Positions 22,927-35,559 of a stretch of 64,000 nt of DNA are shown here, in pieces (the first letter of the stretch is position 1; every line of letters begins with the position of its first letter). The DNA is taken from the NCBI RefSeq assembly GCF_040802235.1, contig NC_133158.1:16332001-16396000 (forward strand), read 5' to 3'. Under the pieces are notes generated by a model. It had not been told where the DNA came from. It did not search any database and worked only from the letters and a program-made list of their open reading frames with translations. This DNA comes from Manis javanica (Eukaryota; Chordata; Mammalia; Pholidota; Manidae). The translations under genes and the position numbers were made by a program.

Positions 22927-24780
22927 TACCAGGAGATGCTGTTTTTCCTAGGATTGTGTCTTGGAGGCAACGAGAAATGAAGTCAGCAGAGAGGAGTACG
23001 GAGCAACCAGCACAGATTTTCATAAGAAGTGAAAAGGAATGAGAAAGAATTCCTCTAATCAGGAGGGGCTCCAAGGGAGGAAGCTGTTAGAGCTGCAGTA
23101 TCCAGGGTTTATAAGCACAAACATGGAGTAAACCACACAAATGGCTGGGAGTTGTTGCTAGGGCCTGATGCTATGGCCGAGCTAAGATCAAAGGGAAGAG
23201 AAACTCCCCTTTTTCTCAGCCTGATTTTCCCAGATGTCTCCCAAGAACAGAACTTGACCCTAGTTCTCTTCTTCCTGCACCTTACCAGGACCTTGAGTTC
23301 TATCTGCCTGTGTCTGACTAACACCTGCCTCAGTCCCCCCTCAGAAGAGGTAAGCCTAACTGCCCTTAGGGAGAAGGGCGAAGACTACTCAAGTTACTTC
23401 CTGCTGACAACAGGCAATGGCTGGGGAATGGCAGTCTGGGTTCACTCTCTGAGTGGCCTATCTAGTGGCCCGCAATGAAAGTCGTGAGGGACTGTCATAG
23501 GGGGTTCCATGTGCATCACCACCCGGAGCTTGACTGATTCTAGGTGAAGGGAAACAAATTTATTTAGAAGACTAAGTAAACGTGGTCTGAATTAGCAGGG
23601 CTAGGAACAGCATTAGCAGAGGTCCAGGAAAGGGGAGTAGGAAGGATGCTCAGTTCCATGATTCTGAGAACTGCTGATAAATGTGAGGGCTCCATCAGTT
23701 AGTTTTTTTGCTGCCTGGCAGGGAAACAGGTCATAGAGATGTCTTAGCAGTGGCTGAGGTGGACAGGAGCACATGAAAGGAGGGTGCATCTAGGTTGCGG
23801 GGTTGCTGATGTGCATCTTTATCAGTGTGAGGGGTGGGTTGAAATCTTTGTCCAAGCAACATCTGGAGTCGGATTTTCTGTTCTGGAGGGAACAAACTTA
23901 ACATGGAGATTAAGAATGCATGGCAGAATATGAGGACTAGGGACAGTAAGACTCCATCTGAAATGATGGGAGGAAAGCAGAATTCAGAATTCAGTGTGTT
24001 TTACACTGACTAGTATTAGAGTCTAATATCAATAAGGCTGCACTATTGAAACATAATTCTTTTCTCTCTAAAATGATCCTCATATTATTAGAGCTAACCA
24101 TATTAAGACTAATTTGTAAAGTAAGCTTAGCTTCAAAACACTTAGTTTGATTATTTACATAAGTGTAGCAAGAACAGCAATTGATCACATAGGCTCTTTT
24201 AAATGTGCTTTGCTGGAACTTTTTGTAAGAAATTTCAGATTGAACTTTTAAAGGCTTCTTGAAGTCAGAAAAGCCAAGCCAGACTTGCCATCAGGTCTTG
24301 CCTACAGTACCTGTAGATTCGTGGGAATTCCTCTCTTCTCGAGGTTCCCTCAAGATATTCTGAGGTTGCTGCAGCTGCAAGGAAGTGACCTTGCTTACTC
24401 ATTTGGTAGGGCTTCTGGGAACCCTGTAAGCGAGGTACCAGGCCAATTTTTACAGGGGGCTTTATTGGCTCTATAAAGTCAATCTTAGTTTCTTAAAGCT
24501 GTCTGGTCATATCTGAATCTATGCATGTGTCTCTCAAATATGACATTCCAGTTAAAGCCTTGGTAATACAACTAGTGTCTTTAATTGGCCTGGTCACAGG
24601 GAGAATAGATTCTTACTGAACTTGTACAAATAAAAATGTTGCCACAAAAATATAAAAATACTGAGAGTTTCTAAATTCTGGAAGTATCAGGTAGAGAGTA
24701 AGGTAAATGTTTCAGTTCTGCTTTTAAAGTGTAATTATTTACTGACTGTTGTAAGTCAGCTTAAGAGAAAAAAGTTAAAA
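22927..24780. mobile_element. old LTR/ERV-like region, left half
   Basis: No conserved coding frame. The parts around 23870-24200 and 24330-24620 ('gagattaagaatgcatggca', 'accctgtaagcgaggtacca') look like a widespread old endogenous-retrovirus-type internal repeat. The chimeric L1 copy at 24781 splits it. Low-confidence recognition. Confidence 0.35.
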
Positions 24781-26872
24781 CTTTTTTTTTTTTTTGAGAG
24801 GGCATCTCTCATATTTATTGATCAAATGGTTGTTAACAACAATAAAATTCAGTATAGGGGGTCAATGCTCAATGTACAATCATTAATCCATCTCAAGCCT
24901 AATTCTCATCAGTCTCCAATCTTCTGAAGCATAACAAACAAGTTCTTACATGGTGAACGAATTCTTACATAGTGAATAAATTCTTACATGGTGAACAGTA
25001 CAAGGGCATTCATCACAGAAACTTTCGGTTTTGATCACGCATTATGACCTATAAACAATCAGGTCAAATATGAATATTCGTTTGATTTTTGTACTTGATT
25101 TATATGTTGATCCCACATTTCTCCTATTATTATTATTATTTTTATTTTTAATAAAATGCTGAAGTGGTAGGTAGATGCAAGATAAAGGTAGAAAACATAG
25201 TTTAGTGCTGTAAGAAGGCAAATGTAGATGATCAGATGATCAGGTGTGTGCCTATGGACTAAGTATTAATCCAGGCTAGACAAGGGCAGCAAGACATCCA
25301 CGGATGCAGAAGATTTCTCTCAAAGCAGGGGGGGTGAGGTTCTGAGCCTCACCTCTGTTGATCCCCAAATTCTCACCTGATGGCCCCCCTGCGACTGTGC
25401 CTGTCTTAGGTTGTTCCTCCCTTGAGGAATCTTACCCGTCTCTGGCTAACCAGTCATCTTCCGGGGCCATACAGGGAAATGTAAAGTTGGTAAGTGAGAG
25501 AGAAGCCATATTGCTTGCAAAGGTTAGCTTTTTACTTCTTTGCAGATTTATGCCCTGTGGCTTCTATGCCCAGCACTTGTCTCGAGGTATCTTTACCACC
25601 TGGAGGAATTATGATACTTGGTAAATTTGATATGAGGCACGAATTCTATTTAAGGGTTGTAATTAGGAAGGAAGAAGAAAAGCTATAGATGTAGCATATG
25701 AAGGAAACATGGGAGGTTTGATTATTTCTTTGACATATCTTCTTGTATAGTACCTTAAGTATGTATAGGTTTTAAACTACTAACTAATTTGCACACACAT
25801 ATTAACATAATAGGAATACGGTGACATAAACAAAGCAAATCTATAATTACCATCCATCTCCAGTGAAGCCAAGAAAACCATTTAGGCACCCTAGGCATTT
25901 GTGAAAATTTATCTATGATATGATGGATATTGTCCAACTGTACTTGAACCCTCAGACAAATTAAAGCAGCCCATTTCTGGGATCTGTTCACATCCCATAT
26001 GTTCTTTTAACCATAGATAGTCTATAGTCATGAGATTTTGGAGTGCTACAACTTGCACCCCTCCCAACTCCTGTTTGAGTTCCAACAGTACAGATCCGGT
26101 CAAATTCGTTGTCTCACTGTATGCACATGCCAGCCTAGACATCTCCCTCCTCATTCCTATGGCAAGTCCAGGAGACGGTGGGCTGGATGCAGCCACAACC
26201 GCAGCATCGTCCGGATCCCTGTGGAGGCTTTTTGATGATCATCCCCTGGCACAAGTCCTCCAGAGAGTGCTGATGCCGGAAGCTCCTCCTCATATCGTAT
26301 CTTAGTTCATTTTCTGGGTATCCAAGCTAGGCCTTGATCTTCTGCATAGAAACAAACAGACCCTTTGCCCACACTTTGACATGCCCTCTATACCACTGTG
26401 CAGAACTCATTGGAGGTCAGCACACAGTAACTGCTTTTTTTTTTTTTTTTTATTTAAGAGAAAGGAATATTATCAGAAAAGAGTACCTCCATAGCTGATC
26501 ATCTGACACCCTTTAAGTGATCAACATTAAGGATATTTAAAGCATGAGTTGATCTTTGATTTACCAATAGTTTTATCCTGTTAAGGAGTAATCCCCCTTT
26601 TCTTTCTTTCTTTCTTTCTTTTTTTTTTTAATTTTTAATCTACACTTACATGAAGAATACTATGTTTACTATGCTCTCTCCTATATCAGGTCCCCCCTAA
26701 CAACCACATTACGGTTACTGTCCATCAGCTTAGCAAAATGTTGTAGAGTCACTACTTGTCCTCTCTGTGTTGTGCAGCCCACCCTCCCCTTTCTCCCTCC
26801 CCCCCATGCATGCTAATCTTAATACCCCCCTTCTTCTTCCCCCCCCTATCCCTCCCTGCCCACCCTTAAAAA
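24781..26872 (-). mobile_element. 5'-truncated L1 with the same ERV-derived extension, copy 2
   Basis: Closely similar to 4958-7013 in the same order and orientation: terminal T run 24782-24795, LTR-like segment, polypurine tract near 25120, envelope TM-like segment, A tracts (T on plus) at 26435-26451 and 26598-26629, then L1 3'UTR until about 26870, where the copy is truncated. Candidate target-site duplication aaaactttttttt lies at 24777-24789 and again near 26873-26888 with a longer A run. The TM-like frame is open at 26196-25909 (95 codons), with the LQN motif and C-X7-C, then shifts frame. The insertion splits an older repeat whose halves lie at about 22930-24780 and 26880-27770. Confidence 0.85.
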
Positions 26873-26879
26873 AAAACTT

Positions 26880-27770
26880 TTTTTTAAGATCAGCAACATT
26901 TGAAACAAAAAGTCGTAAAAACTAAAATCATCTTCTTCAGTTTACTCAATCTTATTTAATTAATTCTTGCTCTGTTTCAAGTCAACTTAGTTCTTCACTA
27001 TTTCCAGAGTAAGACACTAACTATAATTGACAAGACCTGGAGTGGAAATGGTTAGAGATCTGATGAGAATTCACCATGACACAACTGACAAGGAAATCTG
27101 GTTATTACTGTTAACACATAACAGTTTAAAGATCTAAAGTTCAGCATTATTCACTTGACAAAGCTTCCCAATTACATGTCAAATAAGTAAGCTGAATTAG
27201 CTGAATTATTTCTCCCTTATGAGGAGAAAAATCCTCTGATATGTTCAAGGGGCCCTCTGGAAAATCTCAAGAGTTAACTAGAGGTAAAAGTACCTTTTTG
27301 AATTTGATTTTGGGAACCTGTCAAAAGGAAGTTTTTTTAAGGCACTTGTCTAAATAGGATTACAGGCCACTATGAAACAATATTTATCCATTTCACCAAA
27401 GTGACAAAGATTTTAAAGGCAGATACGGAGGTTACATACTTGTTAGCAAATTTAGCTCTTAGCTTTTTTAATAGTAAGATTTTATTTTCTTAAATACTCA
27501 AACACCTTATTGAGACGTTAAGCATGAGAAACCATTCCGATAAAACAATTAGAAAAACCCTTCACAATCTCTCTATTTAAGGGCAGACCAGTAGTTCAAG
27601 AAAACTTTGTCCTTTTAACAAAGTGAAATTCTAATCTTTTGGTGTACCTGATATTATACCTCATTTACTTTCTTCCACAAGCCTTTTACAACTTTCTTCT
27701 TACATTCAGCCTTTTTCCTCTTGAAATCACCAGCTTTACTTTAGAACAAAATTATCTTCTCTTCTCTTTA
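26880..27770. other. possible right half of the split old repeat
   Basis: AT-rich, no recognisable gene. Sequence style continues that of 24200-24780, consistent with one older element split by the L1 insertion. Confidence 0.3.
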
Positions 27771-27774
27771 TATC

Positions 27775-28415
27775 AGTCAAAATAGCTAATATCAGTAAAA
27801 AAATAACAAGTAGTGAGGATGTGGAAAAAGGCAATATTACACTGCTGGTGGGAATGTAAATTGGTGCAGCCACTATGGAAAGCAGTATGGAGGTTTCTCA
27901 AAAAACTAAAAATAGCAATACCATAGACCCAGTAATTCCACTTCTGGGAATTTACTCAAAGGAAATAAAATCACTAATATAAAAAGATATATGTACTCTT
28001 ATGTTTATTGCAGCATTATTTAAATAGCTAAAATATGGAAGCAACCTAAATGTCCATTGATACATGAATGGACAAAAAAAATGTGGTATGTATATACAAT
28101 GAAATATTATTCAGCCATAGGAAGGAATGAAATCTTGCCATTTGCAACATGGATGGACCTAGAGGTAATGCTGTCAAGTGCAATGAGTCAGAGAAAGACA
28201 AATATCATGATTCCACTTGTATAAGGAAATGAAAAAATAAAACAAATGAACAAACAAAACTGAAATAAACTCATAAACACAGAGAACAGACTGGAGGTTG
28301 CCATAGGGAAAGGGGATGGCAGGATGGGTGAAATAAGTGAAGGAGAAAAAAATAGAATGCTTGATATCTCTGGGCAATGGTTATATAAGTGTATACATGT
28401 GTCAAAATTCATTAC
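27775..28415 (+). mobile_element. old L1 3' end
   Basis: Plus-orientation ORF2 C-terminal region and UTR: 'cactgctggtgggaatgtaa', 'ccacttctgggaatttactc', 'gatggacctagaggtaatgc', 'acagactggaggttgccata'. Frames are broken. A short (CA)n lies just after its end at about 28415. Confidence 0.85.
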
Positions 28416-29204
28416 ACACACACACAGTACTTTTCATACAATGTGGTCATGAAAGAGAAGCTACTACTTCATCTGGGCCCCAAATGAAGAAATATCAATG
28501 TGTTCCAAAGTCAGCTGTGTTGGAATTAGTGATACTGTGTATCACATTTTAATGTGGGGCACACCTCTAATACATTTTCTGGCATATTTTTGACCAGACA
28601 CAATTTTCACCTAATGATCTGACTTTAGAACTAACCCCTCCTCCAATTCTAGATTCGCCTTCATTACAGGATATGGTGGAAAAGCCTTAGTTAGCATCCT
28701 GCAAGGTTTCCTGAAGATAGTTTGCAGTGCTGTTGAGATTTTGGGGTGACAAGCAGCAGAAGCTAACTAGAGCTAGCTCAAGCTTAAGGAAAGATTAAGC
28801 ATTGGTTCTGGGTATTTTATAAAACTGTGCATTTGTGCATGCAGGTCTGACGAGGCAAAGGTCACAGTGCGTGCCTTTCAAGAAGACAGCAGACTTTCTT
28901 CTAAGTGTGTCTCAGGCTGTAATGTGTACCTTATTAAAAATGTGCCCTTACTTAGTAGGTCTGGACTGGAGCCTGAGATTGTGTATTGTGCATCTAGCTC
29001 CCAGGTGCTATGGATGCTGTGGGTTCTCTTACACCATCTGAATTCAAAATGCTATTTTGACACCATTCAGTTTCTGAGGCTTTCACTTCTCAATTTAAAA
29101 TTTCTAAGAGGGGATGTAATTATCCTAGCTTGCGTCAGGCATACACCCCTGGATCCATCAGCCACACCTAACGGGGCCAGGTCATGAAATAGCACAATTC
29201 ACTA

Positions 29205-29420
29205 GCATCTAAGTATTTACTCTGGCTTGTCACTGTGCTATGCATTTTATTCGTATTTTCTCCTTTAATCTGCACAATCAAATCTTTGGAAGTCAGAGGA
29301 GAAAACAGGGGCTTGGAAAAGCCAGTGTCTCTTCCAAGCTCACAGGGCTAGCAGGAGTTGGAGCTGGGCTTTGAACTCACTCCGCCCAACTCTGGAGGCC
29401 CTGTGCTCCACCAACTTTAC
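29205..29420 (+). mobile_element. MIR-like SINE
   Basis: 'agcatctaagtatttactct', 'gaggagaaaacaggggcttg' and 'cacagggctagcaggagttg' match the MIR core. Confidence 0.65.
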
Positions 29421-29914
29421 GATTTTGCAGAGCGGGTGGGGTTCTTTGTGACAGGAGCAGGGGCGGGGGTGGTGGTGGGGAGAAAGCGGGGGTAGTTTTC
29501 AGAGGAAAAAGAATCCCTGTCACCTGGGCAGTTGTGCCCTCGACCATTTACTCTATCAGCACTGTGTAATATTTGTGGATCAATATTAAGGGGGGACCAG
29601 TTAAGTAACTTGAGTTCTATGGTTTCTTCAAAAAATAGTACCTTTTCCCACTGAAGTTCAGAAAAAGGACATAGATGTCATACAAGAAACTGTAACTGGG
29701 TAAAAGAACACCTGGCGTTTCATAATATATTTGTCTCGGCTGCTGCCTTAATCTTTGGGTCAAACATCTGCTCGGCCCTGAAGGGAGGCTTGCTCATCAT
29801 CAAAAGGAATTTTGCTCACAGCTGACATGGCGGCAAACAGCCCCTTAAGGAAAGCAGGACATGTGTACAAAAACAAGACTGCCCTGTCAAAGATTTATAG
29901 GAACACTGCGACCA

Positions 29915-30570
29915 GATCTACGTCCACGAGAGTCGGTTAACCAAGGACAAGGAGTTTCACAGCTTCCCTCAAGCCCATGCGGACGCCCGGAGGTCCGAGC
30001 CCGCTGTGGCCCCTGCCCTCTGCCCGGCCTGCCCGCCTTCCCTGGAGCAAAGGAACCTGGGGTGGGGCTTCAGGACGCTGCCCGCCGCTCCTGGGCGCCG
30101 GCTTTCCGAATAATGATGCTTTCTGTCCCAAACGCCTGGTCTCTGACTCACCGGCCCCTCGTGCAGCGAGCGGCACGAGCTTGGACTTGACACCTAAGTG
30201 CAGCTGCGCGTGTGGCGGGCACACTGCGGTCAGAAGGGCCGGTTTCCACGCCGGCTCCTCCTAGTGAAGTGTGGCGCACGGGCAAGAGCCACAGGCGCCC
30301 CCGAGAAGGCGGACACACAGGTTCTCGGAGACGCCCGCCCAGCCCGCCTGAATTAACACCGGCCTGTTAACAAGGCTCCGGGGACGCAGAGCCCGGGGTA
30401 CCCGACGTACCTGGGCCGCCTCAGCAGATCCGGGCAGCCACCGGGCTCACGCAGGTTCCTGCTCAGAGAACCTACTGGAACGGTTTGCCCCCCAGGCTGG
30501 GAGCGCACTGAGAGCCTGCTTCCTATAGGCTGCCGGGCGGGTGGCCGGAGAAAGGAGGGTGGGGATTGGC
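29915..30570. promoter_or_regulatory. CpG-rich block, promoter-like
   Basis: About 650 bp of GC-rich DNA with many CpG (for example cgggcagccaccgggctcac) in otherwise CpG-poor AT-rich surroundings. An inverted CCAAT element (gattggctgg) lies at about 30564, and a GC box (ggggcggggg) at 29460-29469 just left. Not repeat-derived as far as I can see. FRMD4B ends more than 10 kb away and its promoter is off the other side, so it could mark a separate non-coding transcript or an enhancer. Open frames here are by-products of GC content. Confidence 0.55.
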
Positions 30571-31201
30571 TGGCAGGAGGAGGGGTGGGGCAGGCAGCTC
30601 AGGGGTCCTCCGGCCCAGCCTCCCGTGTCAGTAGGCATGAGGAGCTGGGGGGTGGGAGGATCAGTGACTGGATTCCCCCCCAGCTATTCTGCACCAGTAT
30701 GTTTCTTTTAAGCCTTCTGAGATGGATATAACATACCCAGGGTTGGCTCCAGTCCCTCCGTGGCAACACGAGCAGTACGGATTGCGTGTGCTTTCTTCCC
30801 AGCCATTGAAATACTGACTTCAGGCGCAAAATGAAGAGAGGAGGGACTGGGCCCTCTCAGTCTGTAATGTGCCTAAGCGTCAGGCGAGCACCTTGCACAA
30901 ATGCGCATGGATTCAGGTTTGTCCTGAGCATACTCTGTTTTCAACATCCTGATCTGGTTGGGGTATCTTTTACTTCAGTGTCATTTTTCAAAGTAACTTT
31001 GAATGAGAACTTACCTCCTCCAACCCTTCGCTCAAGAATCTCTGCTGAGTAGAGATTCTAAAAAACAGCTAGAGCCAGTTAGTTTATAATGTTATCTTCT
31101 TAGAACCTCAAAAACACATCCTTGGTGTTTGGGTGATTTTTTTTTTCTTTTGGTATGTGTTACAGATTGAACTGTGCTTCTTCAAAAAGATGGAGTCCTA
31201 A

Positions 31202-32002
31202 ACAACACATGTTGATGAGGTTGTGCAGAAAGGGGCAGCCTCCTACAATGCTGGTGGGAATGTAAATTGGTTCAACCATTGTGGAAAGCAGTATGGAGGT
31301 TCCTCAAAAAAATCAAAATAGGAATACCATTTGACCCAGAAATTCCACTCCTAGGGATTTACCCTAAGAATGCAGGAGCCCAGTTTGAAAAAGGCATATG
31401 CAACCCTATGTTTATCGCAGCACTATTTACAATAGCCAAGAAATGGAAGCAACCTAAGTGTCCACCAGTAGATGAATGGATAAAGAAGATGTGGTCCATA
31501 TACACAATGGAATATTACTCAGCTATAAGAAGAAAACAAATCCTACCATTTGCAACAACATGGATGGAGCTAGAGGGTATTATGCTCAGTGAAATAAGCC
31601 AGGCGGAGAAAGACAAGTACCAAATGATTTCACTCACCTGTGGGGTATAAGAACAAAGAAAAAACTGAAGGAACAAAACAGCAGCAGAATCACAGAACCC
31701 AAGAATGGAATAACAGTTACCAAAGGGAAAGGGACTGGGGAGGATGGGTGGGGAGGGAGGGATAAGGGGAAAAAGGGGCATTATGATTAGTACACACAAT
31801 GTAGGGGGCAGGGACATGGGGAAGGCAGTATAGTCTTATAGATAAGTAATGATTCTATAACATCTTACTACACTGATGGACAGTGACTGTAATGTGTGGG
31901 GACTTGATAATAGGGGAATCTAGTAACCACAATGTTGCTCATGTAATTGTATATTAATAATACCAAAAAAAAGAATATAAAGCTTGTTTTGATACCCCCC
32001 AA
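31202..32002 (+). mobile_element. 5'-truncated L1 with normal 3' end
   Basis: Flanked by a perfect 18-bp target-site duplication, aaaaagatggagtcctaa, at 31184-31201 and 32003-32020. It carries the last 127 codons of ORF2 (31267-31650, ending SLTCGV) and the L1 3'UTR. That UTR aligns by eye with 7110-6786 of the 8-kb element and stops at the same place, in a short A-rich tail, without the retrovirus-derived extension. It interrupts an older repeat (31158-31201 continuing at 32003-32320). Confidence 0.93.
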
Positions 32003-32020
32003 AAAAAGATGGAGTCCTAA

Positions 32021-32320
32021 CTGCCAATACCTCAAAATATAACCTTATTTGGAAATTGGGTCTTAACAGGTGTAATCAAGTTTAGGGGAGTCCTAGAGTA
32101 ATATAACTGGATGTCCTTATAAAAAGGGGATATTTGGACAGAGGGATATGCACACAGAAGGATGTCACGTGAAGATGGGAGGAGCCCAGGGTGATGGTTC
32201 TGGAAGCCAAAGAATGCCAAAGATTGCCAGCAAACCTCCAGAAGTCATGTTTCTGTTGTTTAAGGCACACAGTTCGTGGTTCTTTGTTATGGCAGCCCTA
32301 GCAGATGAATACAGTGTGTA
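32021..32320 (+). mobile_element. ancient interspersed repeat, right part
   Basis: Motifs 'cctcaaaatataaccttatt', 'tggatgtccttataaaaagg', 'agattgccagcaaacctcca' and 'atggcagccctagcagatga' are those of a very common old mammalian repeat, probably LTR-type. The class is not settled here. Its left end (31158-31201) is on the other side of the younger L1. Confidence 0.55.
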
Positions 32321-33138
32321 TATACTGTGCAATTTCACAAGCACTTATTGGATAAGAAATTGCTTGTAGATTCTAATGGGGCATATATAAATAAAACATG
32401 GTCCCTGATTTCTAAGAGCTCACAGACTAGTGGGGGAGGAGGGTGAATGTGCCCATACCCTGGGCATATACCAGTAATCCGGAAACGGGTGGGTTGTGTG
32501 AAGTATTAGGTAGTGCTCTGGGAAGGATCCATTTATGTGGGAGGGATCTGGGAAGTTTTCAGTGGGTAAGTACAATGTGAATTAGAAATTGAAACCGTTG
32601 TTCAAATCATTGAATTGCCTAAAAATCCATTGCCATGATTTAATGATTCATATAATTAAGAACCAAATTCCTCAAGCAGTAAAATTCAAGAGCCTTGGAA
32701 TATTTCCCCCATCTCCATCTGCATGCAGCAATGTTATTAGAACAAATAATTGCTGACAATATATTCAATTTACTGAGCTCCAAGGAGCTGAAATTTGCTA
32801 ATGTTTCAGGGCCACATGGGCAACATGATTTTTAAAGAACGAATTTCTGATGTTCTCAATCATTTTCATTGCACTGTGAATGGAAGCAAATCACTGGGGT
32901 TCAGAATATTGTTCTGCCAAGGAAATAATTTATGTTGCCTTTAGATAGAGATCTCAAAATAACAAATACCATTTGCAGAACATGCCACACAGAACACGGG
33001 AAGCATTGTCTTTATTCCAACTCAAGCTTGTAATTTCTTTTCTCAGAGCATCTCAGTAAAGGCCAAAAAAGGGGCTTTAGTAAAGCCAGTTGAAGCTCAG
33101 ACTGTCCATTTGCCATTAGGACGAAGGTGCTAAGCCAG

Positions 33139-33232
33139 TGTCTTCCTTCCCTCCCTCTCTCCTTCCTTCCTTCCCTTTTCTTTCTTCTTTCCTTTCCTTC
33201 CTTCTTCCCTCCCTACTTCCCTTTTTCCCTTG
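33139..33232. repeat. (CCTT)n / (CCCT)n pyrimidine repeat
   Basis: Imperfect tetranucleotide pyrimidine run, about 95 bp. The Ser/Pro/Phe-rich plus-strand frame across it is a by-product. Confidence 0.88.
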
Positions 33233-33589
33233 TTACTCCATCAAAGCCATTGTCCCTGAACTGTGCTCACAGAAATGGCAGATTAATCCAGTAGATCTAT
33301 TCCGTTTTGAAATTGTGAGCTCTCTGTATTAAAATGTCTGGTCACCTTTGATGGGGCAGGAGGACTGTCAGCTAAAATACAGGACATGCATGGGACATAC
33401 ACATACAAAAATTATTTGTATGTATCTCAACATCAAATTTAACTGTGCATTCTTTACTTTAATTTGCTCAATCTGGCAACTTTAAACATGACAACTTTAA
33501 ACACAACACAAGTGAACTTACATTCTGGGGTAGATAAGCTTCAGTCGGCATCACTTTGTGAATGGGGAGCATGAATGAGACAGAGAGGA

Positions 33590-33790
33590 CAAGACAAGAG
33601 CCTTAGAATCTTTCTGATCTTGGGTAGATTTACAGCCTTGTGCTTGATTATGTGACCCCAGGCAGTGCCTCTGAGCAGTTCCTCTGGGCTTCCTTTCTCT
33701 CATCTGTAAAATGGGTGTATAATGCCTCCTGATTGTTAGGATTGTTAGCACAGTATAGTGCTGAGCCACACTGGAGCTTGAGGCAAAAGG
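33590..33790 (+). mobile_element. MIR-like SINE
   Basis: 'ttctctcatctgtaaaatgg' followed by 'tgcctcctgattgttaggat' is the MIR tail. Confidence 0.6.
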
Positions 33791-35199
33791 AATAATCAAT
33801 AATACTGATCCTTTCTGTACTAAAATGTTGGTATTTTGTTATTCATGGATTTTTTTTTTTTGGCTAAAGTTTTGAATTTTTAAAAAGTCTGCATTAAAAT
33901 ATTGTTTATCTTGTCAACTGGGTTTTCTGTGCCTCCTTACATTTTGCATCTGGATATGCACCTCACTCACTACACCCTAATCTTGGCCCTGGCACCCAAT
34001 AAATATGAAATATTAATATTTGCCACTTTAATTTCATTATTTAACTGTAAAAATAATGTTAAATATTATTAGCAATTCTCTTATATTCCACTTCCTTGCA
34101 ATGTCACATTCGGAACAATAAGGACAATAAACATCTATGAGGGCTTACTGTGTTCTATCTAACTTCCTTAAGTGCATAGTTCTATTGAATCCTTACAATT
34201 CCATAAGATTGTTAACAATTATTATTTCTAGTTTATGGAAAAATAGTATTTTAAAAAACCTAAGCAATTTCCCCAATAAGACACAACTAATAAGTGAAAG
34301 TGCCAGGCATTCGAAATTGAATTTCTTTTCTTCAGGGTTAACTGAAGTTTGTACACATAGTATTTGAACTGAGTATCGGTGGTGGCCTGTCACAAACCTT
34401 CTGGCTGCAATAACCAAAGTAGGCCCCTAGGTGTCCTCATTAATCAACTTTGTAAGAGCTGGAATTGAAGGCCAGAAACACTACATTTTAACAAAGGTTT
34501 TCTCAGGAGTGCTCTCCCAGAGGAGCTTCCATACTTCCGTACCTGTTTTCAGACCAAACTGGGTCTGACCTAGAAGGTTTCTGGTCTGAAGAAAGGCTCT
34601 GGATTGAATAGGACCAACCCCTCCACGGATGGGGAGAGTGACACCCATCTCCCTAACACATCATCTCCTAGAGCTTCTCAATGATCTATTACTGTCTTAC
34701 CTGTGCCCGGGACAGAGGCCTGGCAAGGTGGGTTGCGAGGAGTCCTTTATCTATGGGACATGCTCTGTACTTAATACTTTTGTTTGGAGCCCCTTATTGA
34801 TTTTTTTCAGGATGCCCTAAATGTCCTGCTTTCCAGCTTTTCCCCCAGCAATAACAAAAATTTGATGGTTAAAGCTGTTTTTCAAATTTAGCTCAGCACC
34901 CTATATTTTCATTTGCTGAATGTGGCCACCCAACTGGCTGGCTTGTTTGCATTTTTAGAGACATGAAAAGGCAGGTACCAGTTTTTGAGCCAGCAGCAAG
35001 GCCATGTTTAGCAAGGGAGAGCCGCAGGGGGCAGGTTTATCGCCCAGTTTAAGGAGGTGCTCCATCTCCGGCTTCTGCAAGTGCACCGGGCCTTAGGGGA
35101 GAGCTCTGGCTGAAAGGTCAGCAAAACATCTTAATTGCATTGACTCCTCAGGTTAAATTTTGGTGCATCTTTTATCCATGCTGGACTCAAGTAGCACAG

Positions 35200-35405
35200 A
35201 TTCATACTTCACAGAATTTCTCTTTTATGTATTTGTGAATTACAATCCAGGCTGGGTACCTTCTAGATATGGTATCTTGGGCAAAGCACTTAACCTCCCA
35301 AAGCTTTTGTTTGTTTTAATAATTGTAAACTTGCTTTTAGGATTAAATAAGCAGAAAAATAGTCTAAGGGCCAGGCACAACAGTGCCTGAAACATAACTA
35401 ACTCT
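35200..35405 (+). mobile_element. MIR-like SINE
   Basis: 'tcttgggcaaagcacttaac', then 'ggattaaataagcagaaaaa' and 'gccaggcacaacagtgcctg' follow the MIR order. Confidence 0.5.
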
Positions 35406-35559
35406 TGACAATGGCGGGTTATTTCAATAGTGTTGTCATTTTAGTGGCTAAACCAAGGCAAATGCAAACCTTCTGAATTCCAACTCTCTAGATCTCATTT
35501 GACACTTAACGTCACTTACCATCTTCTTTTCAGGACACAATTTATCTTAATGAACAACC

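Noticed and set aside
29861..30264. Overlapping frames of about 95-109 codons on both strands
   Set aside because: They result from high GC in the CpG-rich block; composition is Pro/Arg/Gly-rich in every frame with no known domain.
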